NCBI GenBank assembly: GCA_026005035.1
Contig: BPKH01000002.1
Span: 406,778-470,777, forward strand
DNA length: 64,000 nucleotides
Source of the DNA: Porticoccaceae bacterium
Lineage (GTDB): Bacteria; Pseudomonadota; Gammaproteobacteria; Pseudomonadales; Porticoccaceae
Reading direction: 5' to 3'
Made by a program: the position numbers and the translations under genes. How positions within the stretch are numbered: position 1 is the stretch's first letter; each line of letters starts with the position of its first letter. Shown piece by piece: positions 26,239 through 32,885 of the stretch. Under the pieces are notes generated by a model, which was not told the DNA's origin, ran no database searches, and worked only from the letters and a program-made list of their open reading frames with translations.

Positions 26239-27888
26239 CTAGCGGCCGGTCGGGGGGGAGGAAACCGTCGCCCGGAGGCGGACGTCCTTCCACGACACGT
26301 AGGCCAATAGGTTGGGGTACACCCCGACCACGCTGGGATGGACGAGCCGTTTGCTGGTGTAGAAGTAGAGGGGAATAATGGGCGCCTCCTCGAGCAGGAT
26401 GCGCTCGGCCGCGGCGAGCAGCCGGAAGCGCTCCGTGGCGTCGGAGGTGCGCACCGCTCGTTGGAGGACCAGCTCGTCGTAATGGGGGTTGCTCCAACCG
26501 GTCTGGTTGTTGCCCCCGTCGGTCACCCACAGGTCGAGGAAGCTCATAGGGTCGACGTAGTCGCCGATCCATCCCGCCCGGGCAATCTCGTACTGGCCGA
26601 GGGCGACGGAGTTCAAAAACACCTTCCAGTCCTGGTTGTCGAGCGCGATCTCGACGCCGAGCTCCCGCTTCCACATCTGCTGCAGGGCCACGGCGATCTT
26701 CTGGTGCCCCTCGGAGGTGTTGTAGAGGAGGGACAGGCGGGGAAAGCCCTGCCCCTCGGGGTAGCCCGCCTCCGCCAACAGGCGCCGCGCCTCCTGTGGA
26801 TCGTAGCGGAGCGCGGCGGGCGGTCGGTAGCCGGGGATCCCGGGGGGAGTGAAACTGAAGGCGGGCACCTCGCCGCCCCGCGTCACGTGGTCCACCAGGG
26901 CCTTCCGGTCCACGGCGAGCGCCAGGGCACGGCGCACCCGTGCGTCCGCCAGCACCGGGTGGCGGACGTTGAGCCGGTAGTAGTAGGTGCCCAGATAGGG
27001 GGAGACCTGGAGCATTTCGGGGTGGTGGGCGCGGTACCAGGCCAGCTTGTCAATGGGCACCGTCTGGGTCATGTGGAGCTGACCGGCGCGGAACATGCGC
27101 TCCTCCGTGGAGACATTCTCCACGGGGCGGAAATCGACGCCCTGGAGCGCCACCCGATCGGCGTCCCAGTAGTAGGGGTTTTTGCGCACCTCGATCACCT
27201 TGTTGAGTCGCCAGCCGACCAGCACGAAGGGCCCGTTGCCCACGTAGTGGCCGGGTCGGGTCCAAGGGGTGCCGCGCTCCCCCGGGGCGCCGAAGCGCTC
27301 GATGGTGGGCCGGTGCACCGGAAAGGTGGCGTAGTGGTCGAGGAGTTGCAGGAAGTAGGGCGTGGGATGGCGGAGCTTTACCTCCAGGGTGTGCTCGTCG
27401 AGAGCTTTCACCCCCACCTGTGAAAAGTCTTTCAGCTCGCCGCGGTGGAAGGCCTCGGCGCCGGCGATGGGAAAGAGCATGTAGGCGTACTGGTTGCCGA
27501 GTTCCGGCAGGAGCGCGCGGCGCCAGGACCAGACGAAGTCGTGGGCGGTGACCGGATCCCCGTTGGACCAGCGCGCCGCCTCGCGCAGGTGGAAGCGCCA
27601 GGTGAGGCCGTCGGCACTCACCTCCCAGCGCTCGGCCACCGCCGGCACCGGCTCCAGGGTGCGCGGATCCTTGGCCACCAGCCCCTCGAGGAGCGCCGAG
27701 ATGATATTGTGTTCCGGCACGCCGGTGACGATGTGGGGGTCCAGCTCTTGAGGTTCGGTGCCGTTGCCGAAGTGGAGCACGCCCTCCCGGTTGCCCCGCT
27801 CCACGTTGCTCTCTCCCGGACCGCAGGCGGCGAGCGACAGAGCGCAGAGGAGGGCGGCGAAAAGGCGCACTGGCAGATCCTTGGGCAT
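26239..27888 (-). CDS. oppA: Peptide ABC transporter substrate-binding lipoprotein, OppA type
   Basis: A 549-residue periplasmic lipoprotein: the signal peptide ends in SLAACGPGES (lipobox Cys about 22). The family-5 solute-binding fold shows GTEPQELDPHIVTGVPEHNIISALLEGL, LTWRFHLREAARWSNGDPVTAHDFVWSWRR, VGNGPFVL, KNPYYWDADRVAL and the C-terminal EEAPIIPLYFYTSKRLV. These are OppA/MppA features, suggesting oligopeptides or murein peptides. First gene of the unit running oppA, phosphatidyltransferase, oppB, oppC; divergent from the sirtuin gene. Confidence 0.92.
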   Translation of the reverse strand: MPKDLPVRLFAALLCALSLAACGPGESNVERGNREGVLHFGNGTEPQELDPHIVTGVPEHNIISALLEGLVAKDPRTLEPVPAVAERWEVSADGLTWRFHLREAARWSNGDPVTAHDFVWSWRRALLPELGNQYAYMLFPIAGAEAFHRGELKDFSQVGVKALDEHTLEVKLRHPTPYFLQLLDHYATFPVHRPTIERFGAPGERGTPWTRPGHYVGNGPFVLVGWRLNKVIEVRKNPYYWDADRVALQGVDFRPVENVSTEERMFRAGQLHMTQTVPIDKLAWYRAHHPEMLQVSPYLGTYYYRLNVRHPVLADARVRRALALAVDRKALVDHVTRGGEVPAFSFTPPGIPGYRPPAALRYDPQEARRLLAEAGYPEGQGFPRLSLLYNTSEGHQKIAVALQQMWKRELGVEIALDNQDWKVFLNSVALGQYEIARAGWIGDYVDPMSFLDLWVTDGGNNQTGWSNPHYDELVLQRAVRTSDATERFRLLAAAERILLEEAPIIPLYFYTSKRLVHPSVVGVYPNLLAYVSWKDVRLRATVSSPPTGR

Positions 27889-27908
27889 CGCCGTGGCGGA
27901 ACGAGCGA

Positions 27909-28658
27909 ATGGAGCGCGAGATTAGCACACTGGCCGCGTGGCTCGGGGCGGCGCGACGCGCGGTGATTTTCACCGGGGCGGGGATCAGCACCGCCTCCGG
28001 AATCCCCGACTTTCGTGGCCCCCAGGGACTCTGGCGGCGGATCGCCCCGGTCACCTTTGCCGAGTACCGGGCGAGCGCTGTGGCGAGGCGGCGGGCCTTC
28101 GCCCTCCACGCGCAACTGGCCCCCCTGTGGGCCGACGCCCGCCCCAACCGCGGCCACCGCGCGGTGGCCGCCTTGGTGGCCGCAGGCAAGGGGCACCTGG
28201 TGGTCACGCAGAACGTCGATCGCCTTCACCAGGCTGCCGGGGTGCCCGACGAGCGAGTGGTGGAGCTCCACGGCAACCTCGAGCGCGCCCGCTGTCTCGA
28301 CTGCGGCGTGCGCACACCCTTTGCCGCGCTCCTCGAACGGTTTCGGCAAAGTGGCGAGGTGCCCGCCTGCGGCGCCTGCGGGGGGGTGATGAAGGTGGAC
28401 GCGGTCTCCTTCGGCGAGCCCCTGCCGGCCGACGCCTTCGCCCGGGCATGGGAGGCCAGCCTGGCGGCCGACCTGTTTTTGGTGCTCGGCTCCTCCTTGA
28501 GCGTATACCCGGCCGCCGAGCTACCCCTGTGGGCCGCCCGGGCAGGGGCGCGGCTCGCCATCGTCAACCGCGAACCGACCCCCTTGGACGAGATCGCCCA
28601 GTTGGTCATTCGCGGCGACGTGGGAGAGGTGCTGGGCTGCGCCCTGGGGGTGGCCTGA
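27909..28658 (+). CDS. cobB: NAD-dependent protein deacylase (sirtuin)
   Basis: A 249-residue cytosolic sirtuin that removes acyl groups from lysines using NAD and releases O-acyl-ADP-ribose. Motifs: FTGAGISTASGIPDFRGPQGLW (about 20-41), TQNVDRLHQ, catalytic His in VELHGNLERARCLDC, zinc ligands C-x2-C twice (CLDC and CGAC), VSFGE, VLGSSLSVYPAA and IVNREPTPLD. The Tyr/Arg pair of the desuccinylating SirT5-like class is not evident. ATG at 27909; five bases separate it from the ferredoxin gene. Confidence 0.92.
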   Translation: MEREISTLAAWLGAARRAVIFTGAGISTASGIPDFRGPQGLWRRIAPVTFAEYRASAVARRRAFALHAQLAPLWADARPNRGHRAVAALVAAGKGHLVVTQNVDRLHQAAGVPDERVVELHGNLERARCLDCGVRTPFAALLERFRQSGEVPACGACGGVMKVDAVSFGEPLPADAFARAWEASLAADLFLVLGSSLSVYPAAELPLWAARAGARLAIVNREPTPLDEIAQLVIRGDVGEVLGCALGVA

Positions 28659-28663
28659 ACGCC

Positions 28664-28978
28664 ATGGAGTGGACGGCGCGGTGCTGGGTGGGCGGCCGAG
28701 TCCTGGAGGTCGAACTAGAGGCGACGCGGGATCTGCTCTCCGCCCTGGCGGCCGCCGGCCTCGTCCTGCGCAGCGCCTGCCGGAACGGCCTGTGCGGCCT
28801 GTGCAAGTGCCGCCTGCTGGCCGGGGCCGTGGACTACGCCGGCCGCGAACCTCATGCCCTGTGGAGCCGCGAGCGGGCGGCGGGCTTCATCCTCCCCTGC
28901 ATCGCCCGCCCCCGCGGGGATCTGCTGCTCGCCGGGCTGCCCCTCGCCGGCGGGCCTGCGGCCGGCGGCCTGATATAA
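28664..28978 (+). CDS. [2Fe-2S] ferredoxin-like protein, plant type
   Basis: A 104-residue protein with cluster ligands C-x4-C-x2-C in SACRNGLCGLCKCRLL (about 41-56) and a last Cys in FILPCIARP (about 84). The start of the domain fits the beta-grasp fold. An extra cysteine follows the third ligand. It is coupled to the sirtuin gene and ends just before tRNA-Arg. Its TAA stop lies inside a TATAAT box. A redox partner is not evident nearby. Confidence 0.78.
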   Translation: MEWTARCWVGGRVLEVELEATRDLLSALAAAGLVLRSACRNGLCGLCKCRLLAGAVDYAGREPHALWSRERAAGFILPCIARPRGDLLLAGLPLAGGPAAGGLI

Positions 28979-28979
28979 T
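28974..28979 (+). promoter_or_regulatory. Perfect -10 box (TATAAT) for tRNA-Arg, overlapping a stop codon
   Basis: TATAAT is 24 bases before the mature tRNA start. The ferredoxin gene's last codons CTG ATA TAA run through it, so the TAA stop is part of the -10 box. No clear -35 is seen 17 bases upstream (CGGGCC). Confidence 0.6.
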
Positions 28980-29003
28980 CGCGCCTGCTTCCCTCACGCT
29001 CCC

Positions 29004-29080
29004 GCGCCCGTAGCTCAGCCGGATAGAGCAGCGGCCTTCTAAGCCGTCGGTCAGGGGTTCGAATCCTCTCGGGCGCGCCA
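29004..29080 (+). tRNA. tRNA-Arg (anticodon TCT)
   Basis: A 77-base tRNA with encoded CCA. The acceptor stem GCGCCCG pairs with CGGGCGC, the discriminator is G, then CCA at 29078-29080. The D arm contains GTAGCTCAGCCGGATAGAGC, the anticodon stem GCGGC/GCCGT encloses loop CTTCTAA with anticodon TCT at 29038-29040, and the T arm has GGTTCGAATCC. It reads AGA codons, rare in such GC-rich DNA. It marks the border between the high-GC block and the catabolic region; the 3' half of such tRNAs is a common integration site. Confidence 0.96.
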
Positions 29081-29153
29081 AATTCTCCATTGCCGCTCGC
29101 TCGGTTCGCGGGGTAAGCTAGGCCCGTGGGCTATCTTGATGGAGAGTCAATTC

Positions 29154-29831
29154 GTGGAACAGGTGACGCGCAACCTGCACGGCCAGAAAATGGGGCGCAA
29201 GGGGCGCGCGACCCGCAAGCGGATCATGGACGTCACCCTGTCCATGCTCGAACACCGCTCGTACAAAGATCTCACCGTCTCCGAGGTGGCCGCTGAAGCG
29301 GGGGTTTCCAGCTCCACCTTTTACGTCTACTTCAAAGATATCGAAGATGTCCTTTTTGCCTGCGTTCAGGAGGCGGCCCTCGATCTCGACCCCCTGTGGG
29401 CGATTCTCAAGGAAGAGTGGACAGCAGAAAATGCGGCCCATCAGGTGCGTCGGTTCGTCGAGACCTACAATGAACTCTGGGACAAGCACCGGGTGGAACT
29501 GCGCGTCCGCAACCTCGAGGCGGACCAGGGGAACTTGCGTTTTCTCAATATCCGCGTCGAGACAACCCGCGACCTGCTGCAGGCCCTTGGCAAGAAATTC
29601 GCGCAATTGAACCCGTCTCTGCGCCATCCCCACCAGCTTGCCATCGTCGTGCACGCCGCCATGAGCTCTCTTGCGGCTCAGCACGACATCGGGATCACCG
29701 CGGCGACCCGCCAGTCCCGGCACAAACTGAACGATGCGCTGATCGAGCTCATCCTCGCCGTCCTCGGCAATCCGCATTCAAGCGCGCCCGAGGGCGCGGC
29801 GGAAGGGAGCGAGCGCCAGCCACGCCAGTAA
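29154..29831 (+). CDS. TetR-family transcriptional regulator
   Basis: A 225-residue DNA-binding repressor. The HTH is in the first 70 residues: RKRIMDVTLSMLEHRSYKDLTVSEVAAEAGVSSSTFYVYFKDIEDVLFACV. The ligand domain has no recognisable subfamily. The start is uncertain: GTG at 29154 has GGAG nine bases upstream, whereas ATG at 29139 in the same frame has no such sequence. Just before the GTG is AGAGTCAATTC (29143-29153), repeated at 47299-47309. It is the first gene of the catabolic region and overlaps the convergent MFS gene by 54 bases. Its composition is less GC-rich than genes left of the tRNA. Confidence 0.85.
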   Translation: MEQVTRNLHGQKMGRKGRATRKRIMDVTLSMLEHRSYKDLTVSEVAAEAGVSSSTFYVYFKDIEDVLFACVQEAALDLDPLWAILKEEWTAENAAHQVRRFVETYNELWDKHRVELRVRNLEADQGNLRFLNIRVETTRDLLQALGKKFAQLNPSLRHPHQLAIVVHAAMSSLAAQHDIGITAATRQSRHKLNDALIELILAVLGNPHSSAPEGAAEGSERQPRQ

Positions 29832-31124
29832 AGCCGCCGCGGGGCAGAGTATGGCCGGCAGCAACGCGAGGGAATAGCGCAAGGCCGCGTCGTGGCCGAA
29901 GACGAAGTCAGTGAGGGCCGCCACCGCGCTCGGCCCCAGTGCCAAGCCGAACAGATTGGCGAAAAAGAGAGATAGGGCCGTGATCTGAGCCTTCATGCGG
30001 TTTGGGGTGACGAGCTGTAAAGCGGCGACCCCGGGGCCATAAAAGCCGTTGAGCAGAAAGACGGCGGGGCAGGCGAGGAGCACCGCGAGGCTGGGGGTGG
30101 GACTCAGAGGTGCAAACACTGCCGGCATGAATACGCCGATCGCTACGTACAAGAGCATCCGTGCCGGGGCGTCGACGACGCCCCGGCGGACGAGTGGTTG
30201 CACCGCCCACCCGATTGCGAGAGCGCCGAGGCTGCCCGCGACCATGTTGAGGAGGCCAAATTGCAGGGCCGCGTTGGCCCGGGAAACGTCGTAGGTGCGA
30301 ATGAGAAATTCGATGAACCAGGCGAGGGTGGCGTAGGTCATCACGGTGAGCAATGAGTTGGCGCCCATGATGCCGAAATAGATCCGCCAATGGCGGCGCA
30401 AGTGGGCCAAGAATTCGCCCACCGTGGCCTGATCGGACACCCGAACTAGATCGCGGTCGAAGCGCCTCGGGGGTTCGCGAATCAGGGCGAGCAGGGCGGC
30501 GATCAGAAGTCCGGGGGCGCCCACCGCGATAAAGGTCATTTGCCAGGGCCGCACTTGTCCCAGAAACGGCAGCTCCGCGCCGCCAGCGGCGGAAAAAAAG
30601 GCGTAGACATAGCCGCCGACGATCACCGAGAGGCCGCCGCCCAGGGTCACCCCCAACGTATAGATGGCAAAGGCGCGCGCCTGGTGGGAGGGCGGGAAAA
30701 GGTCCGAGAGCAGGCTGAAGGCGGGCGGGGTGAGCGCGGCCTCCCCGACGCCCACGCCCACGCGGGCCAGGAAAAGTGTCACCAGATTGCGCGCCAGACC
30801 ACAAAGCATGCACATCAGGCTCCAAAGGGCCACCCCTGCGGTGATGATCCACTTGCGGTTGGTCTTGTCGGCGAGCCTGGCGATAGGAATGCCAAGAAAG
30901 ATGTAGAACATCGAAAAGGCAAAACCGTGCAACAGGCTGTACTGAAAGTCACTGATTTCTAAGTCCGCTCGGATGGGGCCGATCAGAACTGCCATCACGT
31001 TTCGGTCGATGAAAGAGAGGATGTAGGCGATCAAGAGAACGCCAAGGGCGTAATACGCGGAAGGCGTTGGGTGCTCCTCCCTGAAGAGTGCACCACCCGC
31101 GTGTTGAGTCCCGGAGGGCTGCAT
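29778..31124 (-). CDS. MFS transporter, spinster-like
   Basis: A 448-residue inner-membrane secondary transporter with about 12 helices. Near the N-terminus: SFIDRNVMAVLIGPIRADLEISDFQYSLLHG and GIPIARLADKTNRKWI (the loop 2-3 motif); then RVGVGVGEAALTPPAFSLLSDLFPPSHQARAF, the conserved motif of the spinster-like group common in aromatic and terpenoid gene clusters. AAGGAG precedes the ATG. Presumably moves the island's substrate or a product across the inner membrane; direction and ligand unknown. Confidence 0.85.
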   Translation of the reverse strand: MQPSGTQHAGGALFREEHPTPSAYYALGVLLIAYILSFIDRNVMAVLIGPIRADLEISDFQYSLLHGFAFSMFYIFLGIPIARLADKTNRKWIITAGVALWSLMCMLCGLARNLVTLFLARVGVGVGEAALTPPAFSLLSDLFPPSHQARAFAIYTLGVTLGGGLSVIVGGYVYAFFSAAGGAELPFLGQVRPWQMTFIAVGAPGLLIAALLALIREPPRRFDRDLVRVSDQATVGEFLAHLRRHWRIYFGIMGANSLLTVMTYATLAWFIEFLIRTYDVSRANAALQFGLLNMVAGSLGALAIGWAVQPLVRRGVVDAPARMLLYVAIGVFMPAVFAPLSPTPSLAVLLACPAVFLLNGFYGPGVAALQLVTPNRMKAQITALSLFFANLFGLALGPSAVAALTDFVFGHDAALRYSLALLPAILCPAAALLAWLALAPFRRALGRA

Positions 31125-31205
31125 GGTCGCTCCTTATCTCGTCGCAGCAGTGAACGATTCGGCCGGCCCATGGGCCTTCACGATATCGGCTCAGAGGGAT
31201 CCGAC

Positions 31206-32717
31206 TCAATATCGGCGCTTGTCCCGGTGTTCTCGGTGAAGGTAGCGGAGCAGATCCGCAGTGCGGATTTTCCCCGTCGGTTGTCTTGGCAGCGGACTGG
31301 CGAAGCCAATTTGGCGCGGCACTTTGAAGGAGGCGATGCGCGTGCGCAGAAAAGCGCGCAATGCATCGTCCAGGCCTTCGGTGGCTCGGACGTTGGGTTC
31401 CACGACCGCCGCCACCTGTTCCCCCCACTCAGGGTCGGGAATCCCGAACACCGTTGCGTCGCGGACTGCGGGGTGTTCGAGCAGTGCGCGCTCCACCTCG
31501 GCGGGGTAGACATTCACTCCACCGCTCAGAATCACGTGGGACTGCCGATCAGCCAAGAACACAAAGCCCGCCTCGTCCACTCGGCCGACATCCCCCAGGC
31601 TGAAAACGTGGGGGCGGGGATGCGCACGCCGAGTCTTCTCTGGGTCGTTGTGGTAGGAGAAGACCTGGGACAAACGCCGATGTCGGCAGTAGAGAGGACC
31701 TTCGCTTAGGCCGCTTGGCAGTCCTCGTTCATCTCCGACGAACACTTCGTAGTCGGGCAGGGGTCGCCCCACTGTGCCGGGCCGGGCGAGCCACTCCTCG
31801 CTGTTGCATAAGGTGATCACCCCCGATTCGGTACCGCCCCAATATTCCGTGAGGATGCGTCCCCACCACTGGATCATCTGCTTCTTAATGGTCGGTGCCA
31901 CGGGCGCTGCCCCGTGGAGCACGTGGCTGAGTGTGCCCGGGAGCTCGCCACTGAGGCGACCACTCTCCCGAGCTTCCAGCAGGCGGACGAACTGGGTGGG
32001 GACCAAATGAGTCCTGCGAACGCCAAATTCGCCCACGGAACGGGCGAAGGCTTCAACATCCCATTTTGGCAGGATCACCAGCGGGGCACCGTTGAGCAGG
32101 TCGTAGAGGGAAAAGAGCCCAGGCGCCGCGTGGTACAACGGGCCGGTGACGAGGTGCGGTCCCCTCCCGTCGAGTCCGAGCAGGCGACCGAACTCGCGCA
32201 TTCGGGTGAACATGGCACCCACCTCGGCCGGTTTTGCCCGCTTCACACCCTTCGGTACTCCGGTGGTTCCGCTGGTGTAGAGCATGGGGCCGCCCGCCGG
32301 GTCTCCTGGAGAGATGTGCGCCGGTGGCGCCCGCAGTGCACTGGCCACCACTTCGCTCAGATCGGCGGTGAACCGCTTTTCTCCCGAGGGAAGGAGGTGC
32401 CGGTGTTCGCGGTCGCAGAGCACGAGCCGGGCGCCGCTGTCCGCGAGGATGTGGGCAATTTCCGGTGCGGCGAGATGGGTGTTGACGGGGGTGACCCAGG
32501 CGCCCGCCAACATCCCTGCCAAGAAGGCCACTGGGTACTCGACTCGGTTTCCTGCCAGAAGGGCCAGGTGATCTCCGGGGCCGAGCCGCCACTCCTCGCG
32601 CAAGAGGGTAACCAGGCCACGGACGGCGGTTTCGAACTGCGCCCAACCCAGGGATTGATTGTGGTCGTACAAGGCTTCGCCGGATACGAGGTGCGGGGGG
32701 CGAATGGAGCAGAACAC
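31206..32717 (-). CDS. AMP-dependent acyl-CoA synthetase/ligase
   Basis: A 503-residue adenylate-forming enzyme that activates a carboxylate to its CoA thioester. Motifs: P-loop LYTSGTTGVPKGVKR (about 147-161), TEYWGGTESGVI (A5), VFSLGDVGRVDEAGFVFLADRQSHVILSGGVNVYPAEVE (A7-A8, split here only for reference) and the catalytic Lys in PTGKIRT near the C-terminus. GTG start at 32717 with GAGG upstream. Divergent from the TonB receptor at 32886; the 168-base AT-rich gap holds a promoter and an inverted repeat. Substrate probably a cyclic or branched acid. Confidence 0.88.
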   Translation of the reverse strand: MFCSIRPPHLVSGEALYDHNQSLGWAQFETAVRGLVTLLREEWRLGPGDHLALLAGNRVEYPVAFLAGMLAGAWVTPVNTHLAAPEIAHILADSGARLVLCDREHRHLLPSGEKRFTADLSEVVASALRAPPAHISPGDPAGGPMLYTSGTTGVPKGVKRAKPAEVGAMFTRMREFGRLLGLDGRGPHLVTGPLYHAAPGLFSLYDLLNGAPLVILPKWDVEAFARSVGEFGVRRTHLVPTQFVRLLEARESGRLSGELPGTLSHVLHGAAPVAPTIKKQMIQWWGRILTEYWGGTESGVITLCNSEEWLARPGTVGRPLPDYEVFVGDERGLPSGLSEGPLYCRHRRLSQVFSYHNDPEKTRRAHPRPHVFSLGDVGRVDEAGFVFLADRQSHVILSGGVNVYPAEVERALLEHPAVRDATVFGIPDPEWGEQVAAVVEPNVRATEGLDDALRAFLRTRIASFKVPRQIGFASPLPRQPTGKIRTADLLRYLHREHRDKRRY

Positions 32718-32793
32718 GGGTCAACCTCGCGGAGCTCTGGGTTACTAAACCAATAATAAACCATCTAATAGTCTAGGAGACAAATTATAACAT

Positions 32794-32818
32794 CATGTAA
32801 ATGAACAATATTTACATG
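32794..32818. repeat. Perfect inverted repeat, CATGTAAAT and ATTTACATG arms
   Basis: Nine-base arms separated by GAACAAT, in the AT-rich gap between the divergent ligase and TonB-receptor genes. The repeat ends immediately before a TTGATC -35 box, so it could be an activator site for the receptor promoter. No known regulator is assigned. Confidence 0.6.
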
Positions 32819-32849
32819 TTGATCAGGAAATATAGTTGACCTATAGTCA
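32819..32849 (+). promoter_or_regulatory. Sigma70-like promoter of the TonB receptor with a TGAC/GTCA dyad on the -10 box
   Basis: TTGATC (32819-32824), 17-base spacer, TATAGT (32842-32847); the expected transcription start is near 32854, about 32 bases before the ATG at 32886. The dyad TGAC-CTATA-GTCA (32837-32849) covers the -10 box, a position suited to repression. Confidence 0.6.
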
Positions 32850-32885
32850 GTTAAAAGTGGGCGCGCTGGGGGGAGGGGGATCCCG

